From positions 2,046,001 through 2,110,000 of the forward strand of contig NZ_CP071462.1 of the NCBI RefSeq assembly GCF_017352155.2: a stretch of DNA of 64,000 bases. The letters are read 5' to 3'. Positions 6,919 to 15,450 of the stretch are shown one piece after another. A program made the translations under genes and the position numbers. Within the stretch, counting starts at the first letter, position 1, and each line of letters opens with the position of its first letter. Source of the DNA: Haloterrigena alkaliphila. GTDB taxonomy: Archaea > Halobacteriota > Halobacteria > Halobacteriales > Natrialbaceae. The notes under the pieces were generated by a model. That model was not told the DNA's origin, made no database searches, and was given only the letters and a program-made list of their open reading frames with translations.

Positions 6919-8889
6919 ATGCAACGTAATGTAGATAGAACGGAACGGGACGTTCCCGAGCGAGCGACGCTCGTCGCCGACAATATCGGCGGCATCGACC
7001 GCACGGAAGTCTCGTTCGAGCGGGGGGTGACGGTGTTGTCCGGTCGCAACGCGACCAACCGGACCTCACTGTTACAGGCGATCATGGCGGCGCTGGGGAG
7101 CGATCAGGTGAGTCTGAAGGCCGACGCCGACGAGGGTCACGCGGAACTCGAATTCGGCGACGAGATCTACCGTCGGACCCTCGAACGGCGAAACGGGACG
7201 ATCGTCACCGACGGCGACCCCTATCTCGACGACCCGGAAGTCGCGGATCTGTTCGCGTTTCTCCTCGAGGCCAACGGGGCACGACGGGCCGTCAGGCGCG
7301 GCGACGACCTCCGCGAGCCGATCATGCGGCCGGTCGACACCGACGCGATTCAGGCCGAGATCACCCAGTACGAAGCGCGAAAACGACAGATCGACGAGCA
7401 ACTCGCGGAACTCGACGATCTCGAGGGGCGACTTCCCGATCTCGAGGCCAAACGGACGCGGAAAGCCGACGAGATCGAGACGCTGCGCGAGGATCTCGAG
7501 GCGGCGAAGGCGGAGCTCGAGGAGACGCCCATCGACGTCGAACAGCGCCGACAGGACCAGTCCGAACTCGAGACGAAACTCGAGAGCCTTCGCGACACCC
7601 GGTCGGACCTGGAGCGCGTCCGCGATCGAATCGAGACCGAACGCGAGAGCATCGAGGCCCTCGAGGACGAACGGGAGGAGGTCCAGTCGGAACTCGACTC
7701 GCTCTCGCCGGACGACGAGACGGCGGTCGATCAACTCGAGGCGGAGATCGACGCCCTCCGGGAGGAGAAGGCCGACCTCTCGGAGGAGATTTCGCAGCTC
7801 CAGAGCACCATTCAGTTCAACGAACGCCTCCTCGACGAGTCGGCGTCGTTCCTCGAGAACGCGAGCGGTCCCGACGACCGGGAGACCGACGACGACCTCA
7901 CCGACCAGTTGCTCGGGGATTCGGAGGCGGTCACCTGCTGGACCTGCGGGTCGTCGGTCGCTCGCGACCAGGTCGAGACGACGATCGAACAGCTCCGATC
8001 GGTCCGCGAGGAGCGACTCGAGGAGCGATCCGAGATCAACGCGGACCTCGAGGAGCGACAGGAGACGCTCTCGACGATCAACGAGAACCGCACCGAGCAC
8101 CGACAGACCCGGGAGCGACTCGACTCGATCGACGCCGAGATCGACCGTCGTCAGGAGCGACTCGAGGAACAGACCGCGAAACGGGAGGAGCTCACCGACG
8201 AAATTCAGGCACTCGAGTCCGAGATCGACGACCTCGAGACCGACGACTACGCCGGCGTCCTCGACCAGTACAAGGAGGTCAACCAGCTGGAGTTCGAACT
8301 CGAGCGCGCGGAGCGCGAGCGCGAGGAGATCGAGGCGGAGATCGCCGAGATCGAGGAGCGTCTCGACGAACGGGAGGGCCTCGAGAGCCGCCGGGACGAG
8401 GTTACCGACGAACTGACGTCGCTCCGGACGCGCATCGACCGGATCGAGGCGAACGCGGTCGAGGCGTTCAACGAACACATGGAGAACCTCCTCGAGACGC
8501 TCGAGTACGGGAATCTCGATCGGATCTGGATCGACCGGACGACCCGGGAGGTCCGCGAGGGCCGCCGGAAGACCGAGCGGTCGTCGTTCGACCTCAAGAT
8601 CGTTCGCAGCACCGACGACGGCGCGGCCTACGAGGACACGATCGACCACTTAAGCGAGAGCGAACGGGAGGTGACCGGGCTCGTGTTCGCGCTCGCGGGG
8701 TATCTCGTCCACGACGTCTACGAGACGGTGCCGTTCATGCTGCTGGACTCGCTCGAGGCGATCGACGCCGAGCGGATCGGCGCCCTGATCGAGTACTTCG
8801 AGGACTACGTCCCGTATCTCGTCGTGGCGCTGCTGGACGAGGACGCGCAGGCCGTCGAGGTCGACCACGGCGTGGTCTCGGAGATCTAA
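6919..8889 (+). CDS. sph: Archaea-specific SMC-related protein (Sph/ASRP)
   Basis: 656 residues with an SMC/Rad50-like plan. The N-terminal ATPase half has LSGRNATNRTSLLQA in the Walker A position; the invariant Gly-Lys of the P-loop is replaced, a change typical of this haloarchaeal family. Two long charged coiled coils (about 130-300 and 350-520) surround a C-W-T-C hinge or hook (about residue 335). The C-terminal half has LSESEREVTGLVFALAGYLV as signature-like helix and MLLDSLEAID as a degenerate Walker B. Such proteins act on chromosome organisation or, with RdfA, on cell shape. ATG 6919 is preferred over GTG 6913 from the TATA spacing. Confidence 0.85.
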   Translation: MQRNVDRTERDVPERATLVADNIGGIDRTEVSFERGVTVLSGRNATNRTSLLQAIMAALGSDQVSLKADADEGHAELEFGDEIYRRTLERRNGTIVTDGDPYLDDPEVADLFAFLLEANGARRAVRRGDDLREPIMRPVDTDAIQAEITQYEARKRQIDEQLAELDDLEGRLPDLEAKRTRKADEIETLREDLEAAKAELEETPIDVEQRRQDQSELETKLESLRDTRSDLERVRDRIETERESIEALEDEREEVQSELDSLSPDDETAVDQLEAEIDALREEKADLSEEISQLQSTIQFNERLLDESASFLENASGPDDRETDDDLTDQLLGDSEAVTCWTCGSSVARDQVETTIEQLRSVREERLEERSEINADLEERQETLSTINENRTEHRQTRERLDSIDAEIDRRQERLEEQTAKREELTDEIQALESEIDDLETDDYAGVLDQYKEVNQLEFELERAEREREEIEAEIAEIEERLDEREGLESRRDEVTDELTSLRTRIDRIEANAVEAFNEHMENLLETLEYGNLDRIWIDRTTREVREGRRKTERSSFDLKIVRSTDDGAAYEDTIDHLSESEREVTGLVFALAGYLVHDVYETVPFMLLDSLEAIDAERIGALIEYFEDYVPYLVVALLDEDAQAVEVDHGVVSEI

Positions 8890-8935
8890 CTGCGTCGGCG
8901 GCGGCTCTCGCTCCGCCGAGACTGCTTTGGCGCGA

Positions 8936-9343
8936 CTACTCCTGCTCCGACGACGATGACGGGAGCGGCTCGGCGATGTCGTCGAACCGCTCCTGTGGGC
9001 TCCGGTCACGTCGCAGGCGCCGGATCCACTCCGGAATCCGCCACGTCCAGACGAGTTCGTCGTCGTCGATCACGACGAACAGGGCGTCATCTGCTTCGAC
9101 GTTCGGGAGCCGCGAGCGCGGAGCCACGTGTTGATCGACGAGTTCGCCGCGCCGCTCGAGCAACAGAACGACGTAGCGCCCGTCGACGATTCGGTCGACG
9201 ACGCCGACGTATCCCGTTGCACTCTCCGGAACGTCGGGTCCGTCGTCCGCGCTGGCGACCCCCGTGGCGGCGGTTCCGGCGGTTGCGAGCGAGCCGATGG
9301 TTCGAAGGACTGTCCGTCGCGTGGGTCGGTGTCGTTCCGACAT
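8936..9343 (-). CDS. Tat-exported DUF3006-like protein
   Basis: 135 residues. The N-terminus has a twin-arginine motif (TRRTVLR, about residues 8-14) followed by a hydrophobic Ala/Gly-rich stretch and an Ala-Ser-Ala-like cleavage region near residue 32, indicating Tat export. The mature part (about 42-95) resembles DUF3006: VDRIVDGRYVVLLLE, then a PRSRLP loop and an acidic strand. That family is a small beta-rich domain of unknown function found in secreted proteins. It converges on sph, and about 46 bases separate the two stop codons. Confidence 0.7.
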   Translation of the reverse strand: MSERHRPTRRTVLRTIGSLATAGTAATGVASADDGPDVPESATGYVGVVDRIVDGRYVVLLLERRGELVDQHVAPRSRLPNVEADDALFVVIDDDELVWTWRIPEWIRRLRRDRSPQERFDDIAEPLPSSSSEQE

Positions 9344-9578
9344 ACCCCCGTTGGCCGCGGATTGGGTGATAAACCCTCGGACGATATCGTCCGCTTCTCG
9401 GTCGACCGATCGGACCCAGGTACCGGGACCGCGGCCGAATGTGGATCCTGAGAGCGTCGTCGTGATGCGGTCGAGTTTCGCTATGCGGACTCCGTCTCGG
9501 CGGTCGGGAACAGGGGGCGTCTCGGCGGGTCCGCGGTCTCGAGCCCCGACGCCGTCCCGAGAGCGCGCTGCGACCCCG

Positions 9579-10340
9579 TCAGCCGTAGGCCAGCGTGACG
9601 CGAATCTCGCCGGCCTTGTCCCGGAGGAGCGTCGGGAACTCCTCGTGGACGAGTTCGTCCTTGAATCGACTCGCCGGTCCGAACAGGCCCAGCGAGCCCA
9701 GGAACTCGTCGTCGGGGGTATAGACGGGCACGGCGACGCCCCGGAGGCCGTCCATGTGCTCCTCGTTGTTCACGGCGTAGCCGCGCTCGCGAATCCGATC
9801 GAGTTCGGCGGTGAGATCGTCGGGATCGGTAATGGTGTTGTCCGTGATCTTCGGGAGTCCCTTCTCTTCAATGAAGTCGGCGACCGCGCAGTCGTCCCAC
9901 TCCGAGAGGATCACCTTCCCGGAGGCCATGGAGTGCAGCGGCCGGCGTTTGCCGATCATCGTGTTCGAGAGGCTTCCGTACCGGTGGATGTAGACGGCTT
10001 CCCGCAATTCCTCAACAATGAAGACCGCGCGCTCGCCCGTTTCCTGCCCGAGTTCGAACACCTTCCGTTTCGCGGCGTTGTATCCCGTCTTCCGGTTGCG
10101 GGCCTGCTCGCTGATCTCGAGCAGCCGAAAGCCGATGTAGTACCCGCCGTCGCGTTCGACGACGTACCCCATGTCGGTCAGCGTCGCGAGGTGGCGGTAG
10201 ACGGTGCTCTTGCTCAGCCCCGTTCGCCGCGTGAGGCCCGTGATCGTCAGCCCCTCTTCCTCCTTGAGCGCCTCGAGAATCTCGAACGTCTTCCGCGTCG
10301 TCGAGACGCCCGCGTCGGTTTCCGCTTCGTCCGTGCCCAT
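9579..10340 (-). CDS. IclR family transcriptional regulator (second copy)
   Basis: 253 residues: winged helix-turn-helix (about 10-75, with LTITGLTRRTGLSKSTVYRHLA) and a C-terminal ligand domain (SMASGKVILSEWDD, NNEEHMDGLRGVAVPVY, GSLGLFGPASRF). It has the same architecture as the IclR protein at 5016-5789 but a clearly different sequence. It lies just downstream of the glutaryl-CoA dehydrogenase gene on the same strand, 217 bases away, so it is a likely regulator of the acyl-CoA catabolic genes around it. Its upstream region repeats TCCGGAAC-like words that may be autoregulatory sites. Confidence 0.9.
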   Translation of the reverse strand: MGTDEAETDAGVSTTRKTFEILEALKEEEGLTITGLTRRTGLSKSTVYRHLATLTDMGYVVERDGGYYIGFRLLEISEQARNRKTGYNAAKRKVFELGQETGERAVFIVEELREAVYIHRYGSLSNTMIGKRRPLHSMASGKVILSEWDDCAVADFIEEKGLPKITDNTITDPDDLTAELDRIRERGYAVNNEEHMDGLRGVAVPVYTPDDEFLGSLGLFGPASRFKDELVHEEFPTLLRDKAGEIRVTLAYG

Positions 10341-10370
10341 AGACGTGCATACGCTACCAGCGGGATCAAT

Positions 10371-10492
10371 GTTCCGGATAGTAAAACGCCGATCCTGCTC
10401 TCCGGAACGAACTGCCGGCTAGGTCGCGACCGGGGCGCGTCCGTCCCGGGATACGGAACGATCCCGATGCGTCTCCGGAACGTGAGTTGCGG
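10371..10492. promoter_or_regulatory. Cluster of TTCCGGA/TCCGGAAC words upstream of the second IclR gene
   Basis: Within about 120 bases upstream of the start at 10340 the related words GTTCCGGA (near 10372), TCCGGAAC (10401), ACGGAAC (near 10453) and TCCGGAAC (10474) occur. The second and fourth copies extend to similar 19-20 base strings. They could be binding sites for the adjacent regulator. Similar words occur elsewhere in this GC-rich DNA, so the call is weak. Confidence 0.3.
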
Positions 10493-10557
10493 ATCACGGG
10501 ATTACGGAGTCACGCGCGCGCAATTCGGGAAAACGAATACGGATGGCCGTCGTCCGG

Positions 10558-11721
10558 TTACTGGTAGGCCGGGATGCCGGTGAACTCCTCGCCGAGCACG
10601 AGGGTGTGGATGTCGTGGGTGCCCTCGTAGGTGTAGACCGTCTCCATGTTGGCCATGTGGCGCATCGGCGAGTAGTCCGTCGTGATGCCGTTACCGCCGA
10701 TCATCTCGCGGGCGATCCGGGCCTGGTCCCGGGCCGTGCGCACGTTGTTCCGCTTGGCCATCGAGACGTGCTGGGGCCGCATTTCGCCCCGTTCTTTGAG
10801 TTCGGCCAGCCGGTAGGCCAGCAGCTGGGCCAGCGTGATCTGGGTACCCATCTCCGCGAGCTTTCGCTGCTGAAGCTGGAACCGGCCGATCGGCCCGCCG
10901 AACTGGTCGCGGTCCTTCGCGTACTGGCGGGCCTCCTCGAAGCAGTCGCGGGCGGCGCCGACGGCGCCCCACGCGATGCCGTAGCGGGCCTGCGTGAGAC
11001 AGGACAGCGGTCCCTTCATCCCATCCACGCCGGGCAGGACGTTCTCCGCGGGGACGTGGACGTCGTTGAGGCCGATCTCGCCCGTGATCGAGGCGCGCAG
11101 CGAGAGCTTCTCGGTGATCTTGTTCGTCGAGACGCCGTCGCGGTCGGTCTCGACGAGGAAGCCGCGGACGGGCGTATCGGGATCGGACTGGTCGCGCGCC
11201 CAGACGATCGCGACCTCCGCGATCGGCGAGTTGGTGATCCAGGTTTTCGACCCGTTGAGGACGTAGCCGTCGCCGTCCTCCTCCGCGCGAGTCTCCATGG
11301 CTGACGGGTTCGAGCCGTGTTCGGGCTCCGTGAGACCGAAGCAGCCGACCGCTTCGCCCTCACCGAGTTTCGGCAACCACTCCTCCTTCTGTTCCTCGCT
11401 CCCGTAGGCGTGGATGGGGTACATGACGAGCGCGCCCTGCACCGAAGCCATCGAGCGCAGCCCCGAGTCGCAGGCCTCGAGTTCTTGCATGAGGAGCCCG
11501 TAGGCCGTCTCGGAGACGTTCGGGGAGCCGTAGCCCTCGAGGTTCGGGGCGTAGAAGCCGAGTTCGCCCATCTTCGGGATGAGGTCCTTCGGGAACGTCC
11601 CGTTCTCGAAGTGTTCGCCGATGTCCGGTCTAACGTGCTCTTCGACGAATTCCCGGGCCGTGTCCCGGATCATGCGCTCTTCCTGATCGAGGTCCGACTC
11701 GAGCTGAACGAAATCCAGCAT
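10558..11721 (-). CDS. Glutaryl-CoA dehydrogenase-type acyl-CoA dehydrogenase
   Basis: 387 residues from ATG 11721 (MLDFVQLESDL). It oxidises an acyl-CoA with FAD and, in the glutaryl-CoA branch, also decarboxylates to crotonyl-CoA. The segment GLRSMASVQGALVMYPIHAYG matches the glutaryl-CoA dehydrogenase substrate region, where an Arg and Ser contact the terminal carboxylate; GLTEPEHGS is the acyl-CoA dehydrogenase signature and YEGTHDIH carries the catalytic Glu. Electron transfer flavoprotein would be the acceptor. It is divergent from the TAXI-TRAP transporter genes, suggesting a dicarboxylate substrate such as glutarate (inference). Confidence 0.82.
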   Translation of the reverse strand: MLDFVQLESDLDQEERMIRDTAREFVEEHVRPDIGEHFENGTFPKDLIPKMGELGFYAPNLEGYGSPNVSETAYGLLMQELEACDSGLRSMASVQGALVMYPIHAYGSEEQKEEWLPKLGEGEAVGCFGLTEPEHGSNPSAMETRAEEDGDGYVLNGSKTWITNSPIAEVAIVWARDQSDPDTPVRGFLVETDRDGVSTNKITEKLSLRASITGEIGLNDVHVPAENVLPGVDGMKGPLSCLTQARYGIAWGAVGAARDCFEEARQYAKDRDQFGGPIGRFQLQQRKLAEMGTQITLAQLLAYRLAELKERGEMRPQHVSMAKRNNVRTARDQARIAREMIGGNGITTDYSPMRHMANMETVYTYEGTHDIHTLVLGEEFTGIPAYQ

Positions 11722-12075
11722 ACGTGGTACGTACGGAATGAGGGGTATAGGTATTGCGGTCCCTCCCAAGGATACTGTTCACAAGCCGCATGACCCGCTC
11801 ACGGGCGTCGAGAGCGTTCACGCCGCCATTCTCGTCGTCGGGACGCCGAATCGAATCGACTCACTGACCGTTACTCGATCGGATAGCCCCGCTTTCGCCC
11901 GAAAAATATTATGGCTGACAGTAGTTTAGGAACAGTGAAACAGCTCGGTTTCTGCACAGGGTCGCCAGCGTCGTGCGATCGTGATGCACGATTGGTGTGA
12001 TATTATTTCTTAGATGATGAATAGTAATAGAAAACACCGGAAATCTTATACATGGATATTTTGTTGGTGCCTACC
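11722..12075. promoter_or_regulatory. Divergent promoter region between glutaryl-CoA dehydrogenase and TAXI genes
   Basis: 354 bases without a supported gene, with AT-rich stretches at about 11905-11930 and 12000-12056. A perfect 6-bp hairpin with a 3-base loop lies at 11978-11992, short enough to be chance. The right part contains the TATA box of the TAXI gene. Shared control of import and dehydrogenation from this region is plausible. Confidence 0.5.
12045..12051 (+). promoter_or_regulatory. TATA box of the TAXI binding-protein gene
   Basis: CTTATAC lies 25-31 bases before ATG 12076, the standard distance for a leaderless haloarchaeal transcript. This spacing is the reason for choosing ATG 12076 over the ATG at 12052. 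Confidence 0.6.
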
Positions 12076-13131
12076 ATGCAGAAGCCAGACAACGACGTGA
12101 CCAGTCGTACGAGTCGTCGAGCCATGCTCGCTGCTGCCGGTATCGGAACCACTGCGCTCGCGGGCTGTCTCGATGCTCTCGACGAAGGACTCGGCGGTGG
12201 CGGTGGTGACGACTCGCAGCTCACCATCGTCACGGCGGAGTCCGAAACCGGAACCTACGCGGCCAGTCAGGGGATCGCCGCGACGGTCGACGAGCACGCC
12301 GACGACATCGACGTCGAGGCCCAGCCGAGCGAGGGGACCGAGGACAACATCGGTCGGCTCGGCCGCGGTGAAGCCGATATCGGGATGATCCAGCACCGCT
12401 CGGCCCAGAAGATCACGAACGGCGACGAGCCCTACGGGAGTCTCGATTACACGCCGAACCAGATCTTCCACTACAACGACCTCCCGTGGCTGTTCGTGAC
12501 GAACAACGACTGGACGTCGCTGGCCGATGTCGAGTCCGGGGCCCGGATCTCCCCGACGCCGGGCGAATCGGGGACCCGCGAGACGCTCACGGAGGCTCTC
12601 GGGACCGTCACCGACGACTACGAGCAAATCAGCGTCAGCTACGGCGAGCAGGCCGGAGCGATGCAGGAAGGTCAGCTCGACGTCGGCGTGGTGACGATTT
12701 CGAACTTCGACTTCGAGGCCTCCTGGATCCAGGAGATGAAACAAACCGTCGACACGCGCGTCCTCGAGTGGCCCGAGGACGCCCTGAGCGAACTCGAGGA
12801 CAACGCCGGCGTCCCCGTCGAGCCGATCGATATGACCAGGGAGAACCTCAGCGGGTACGCACACGCACCCGACGAGGCGATGGGGATCAACATCCCGTAC
12901 AACTTCGTCGTCCGCAACGGCCACGAGTACGACTACATCTACAGCTTCCTCGAGACGATGTACGAGTACCGCGAGGAGATGGAAAACGATCACCCGTATC
13001 TGAGCTACTACATGGACGACGAGTGGTGGACGACGCGGATGTACGACGACTTCCCGTTCCACCCGGCCGCGGCCGACTTCTACGAGGAGAAGGGAATGTG
13101 GAGCGACGACTTCGTCCGCGGTGAGGAATAG
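12076..13131 (+). CDS. TAXI family TRAP transporter solute-binding lipoprotein
   Basis: 351 residues from ATG 12076. The N-terminus has a twin-arginine export motif (SRRAML) and a lipobox LAGC, so it is probably exported by Tat and anchored by a lipid on the outer face of the membrane. The mature part begins with a Gly/Asp linker and then LTIVTAESETGTYA, the typical TAXI opening, with GEADIGMIQ and a late MGINIPYNFVV. The protein captures an organic anion for the fused permease encoded 12 bases downstream. Ligand unknown; the gene context favours a dicarboxylate or similar acid. Confidence 0.88.
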   Translation: MQKPDNDVTSRTSRRAMLAAAGIGTTALAGCLDALDEGLGGGGGDDSQLTIVTAESETGTYAASQGIAATVDEHADDIDVEAQPSEGTEDNIGRLGRGEADIGMIQHRSAQKITNGDEPYGSLDYTPNQIFHYNDLPWLFVTNNDWTSLADVESGARISPTPGESGTRETLTEALGTVTDDYEQISVSYGEQAGAMQEGQLDVGVVTISNFDFEASWIQEMKQTVDTRVLEWPEDALSELEDNAGVPVEPIDMTRENLSGYAHAPDEAMGINIPYNFVVRNGHEYDYIYSFLETMYEYREEMENDHPYLSYYMDDEWWTTRMYDDFPFHPAAADFYEEKGMWSDDFVRGEE

Positions 13132-13143
13132 AGAGATACCGTC

Positions 13144-15294
13144 ATGAGCGCTGCCACCCTTCCGGAGCGGATCCGGCGTGAACTCCCGTCGCCAGGGGAG
13201 CTCACCGTCGTCGACGTCTTGACCGGGCTCATCTACGTCTTTGCCGTCTCGCTGACGGTGTTGACCGTCGACTACGCGCGGACGCTGCGGTTCCCGGAGC
13301 CGATGGTGTACGCCAACATCTTCCTCGGCATCGGGCTGGCCCTCTACTACCTCATGCAGGCCAGGGAGTACCTCGTCGATGACCCCTTCACGGGGCGCGT
13401 CCTCGACGCGATCGTCCCCGACTCGCCGGTCGTCCGACGGAACGGCGCTCGAACCCTCGCGGCGGTAGCCGTCGGCATCGCGATCGCATCACTGTTCGCG
13501 ACCGGCTACGTCCACTTCCACTTCGGCCGACTGCAGTCCGCCTACACCGTCGGCTACTCGACGCTCGACATCCTGGTCGGACTGCTCATCATCCTCATCG
13601 TGACCGACGCGACGCGGCGGGCCTTCGGCTACCTCTTCACGTCCGTCGTCGTCTTCTCGCTGGTCTACGCGTTCGTCGGTCCGCTGCTGCCCGGGATCTT
13701 CAACCACAGCGGCATGAGCATCTCCCGGATCGCCCGCGAAGGGGCCATCGGCCTGATGGGGACCTACAGCTTCATCCTCCGCATCGGGTCGACGTGGGTC
13801 GCGATCTTCATCATGTTCGCCGGCATCGCGAAGGCCTACGGCGCGCTCGACTACGTGCTCGGCGTCGGCCGGGAGATGGGGACGAGCCTCCGAACCGGCG
13901 TCGTCCAGATCGCCGTCGTCGCCAGCATGATCATGGGTTCGATCACCGGCAGCGCCGCCGCGAACACGGCGACGACCGGCTCCTTCACCATTCCGATGAT
14001 CAAGGATCAGGGCATCCGCGAGGACTTCGCGGCCGCCATCGAGGCCGTCGCCTCGAGCGGCGGGCAGATGCTCCCGCCGGTGATGGGCGTCGCCGCGTTC
14101 CTGATGGCCGACATCCTCAACGTGCCCTACCTGACGATCATTCGCGCCGGGATCATCCCCGCGGCGCTGTTCTACGTCAGCGTCGGGATCGCGGTCTACC
14201 TCCTCGTGTTGAAGTTCGGCTGGACGACCGACGAGATCCGCCCGTTCGACTACACCGTCCTGCTGGGCGGGCTTCACTTCGCGATCCCGCTGGCCGTCCT
14301 GATCTACACGCTCGTCTTCCTGCGGTTCACGCCGCTGGCCGCGGGACTGTACACGATCGCGACCATCGTCGGCGTGATGTACGTCCGGAACGTCCTCGTC
14401 GACGTGCTGAACGTGTCGGTTGCGAACGGCTCCCTCGAGGCCGACACCGAGGACGTCTCGGCCGGCGAAATCGGCCGGAACGTCCTCGCGACGACTAAAC
14501 AGACGCTCGACGGCTTCAAGCAGGGCGCCGTCGAGATGGCGCCGCTGGTCGGCATCCTCGGCTCGCTCGGGGTCATCCTGCGGATGGTCGAGGGGACCGG
14601 TCTCTCGGGATCGATCAGCCAGCAGATGGTGTCGATCGCGGGCGGCGTCCTCTTCTTCCTGCTCGTGATGGCCATGATCGCGAGCATCCTCTTCGGCCTC
14701 GGCATGCCGACGCCGGCGGCGTACATCCTCGTCGCGATGCTGATCGTCCCCAGCGTCATCGCCGTCGGCATCCCGCCGATCACCGCACACATGTTCGTGT
14801 TCTACTTCGCGATGCTGTCGGCGATCACGCCGCCGGTCGCCGTCTCCGTCGCGATCGGCTCGAGCATCGCCGACGCGAGTTTCCCCAAGTCGTGCGTGCA
14901 GGCGCTTCGGATCGGCGCGCCCGGCTTCGTGATCCCCTTCGCGTTCATCACGAACAACAGCCTCATCTACTGGTCGATCCCCGAGACGGTCGTCGCGCTC
15001 CCGCTCGTGCTCGCGGGGACGACCGCACTCGTCGTCGTGACGATCGGATTCGACGGCGCACACCGACTGTCGGTGCCCGCCCGCGCGCTCTATCTGGTGG
15101 CCGCCTTCGGCGCGATGTTCGGCGCCGTGCCGCTGGCGCCGCTGCTGACCACGACCGCCGCGGTCGATCTCGGAATCCAGGTCGCCGCCGGCCTCCTCAT
15201 CGCCGCCGGCCTCGGATACGCGAACTTCGTCGTCGGCTACGACCACGAGACGGTCGCGGAGCCGGCGGAGACGTCGTCGTTCGAGGGCGACTGA
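13144..15294 (+). CDS. Fused TRAP transporter permease (DctQM-type)
   Basis: 716 residues, the usual size of fused small plus large TRAP membrane subunits that work with TAXI binding proteins. The N-terminal helices correspond to the small subunit. The large-subunit signature GSITGSAAANTATTGSF (about residue 265) and the repeat-like motif GLGMPTPAAYILVAMLIVP (about residue 520) mark the two inverted transport halves. It imports the acid delivered by the upstream binding protein using the Na+ gradient. It forms a two-gene operon with that protein, spaced by 12 bases. Confidence 0.9.
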   Translation: MSAATLPERIRRELPSPGELTVVDVLTGLIYVFAVSLTVLTVDYARTLRFPEPMVYANIFLGIGLALYYLMQAREYLVDDPFTGRVLDAIVPDSPVVRRNGARTLAAVAVGIAIASLFATGYVHFHFGRLQSAYTVGYSTLDILVGLLIILIVTDATRRAFGYLFTSVVVFSLVYAFVGPLLPGIFNHSGMSISRIAREGAIGLMGTYSFILRIGSTWVAIFIMFAGIAKAYGALDYVLGVGREMGTSLRTGVVQIAVVASMIMGSITGSAAANTATTGSFTIPMIKDQGIREDFAAAIEAVASSGGQMLPPVMGVAAFLMADILNVPYLTIIRAGIIPAALFYVSVGIAVYLLVLKFGWTTDEIRPFDYTVLLGGLHFAIPLAVLIYTLVFLRFTPLAAGLYTIATIVGVMYVRNVLVDVLNVSVANGSLEADTEDVSAGEIGRNVLATTKQTLDGFKQGAVEMAPLVGILGSLGVILRMVEGTGLSGSISQQMVSIAGGVLFFLLVMAMIASILFGLGMPTPAAYILVAMLIVPSVIAVGIPPITAHMFVFYFAMLSAITPPVAVSVAIGSSIADASFPKSCVQALRIGAPGFVIPFAFITNNSLIYWSIPETVVALPLVLAGTTALVVVTIGFDGAHRLSVPARALYLVAAFGAMFGAVPLAPLLTTTAAVDLGIQVAAGLLIAAGLGYANFVVGYDHETVAEPAETSSFEGD

Positions 15295-15450
15295 TTCCGG
15301 CGGCGACCGTCCGTTCTCGACGCGTCGCGCGTCACCGATCGTCACCCGTTTCGACCCGTCACGCCGTCCCGTCGGTCACGGGTCAATCCGCAATTGCCCG
15401 CGTTCGCGAGTAACAATCCTTTTGTGGCGGTCTGTCATTCACTCACAAGT

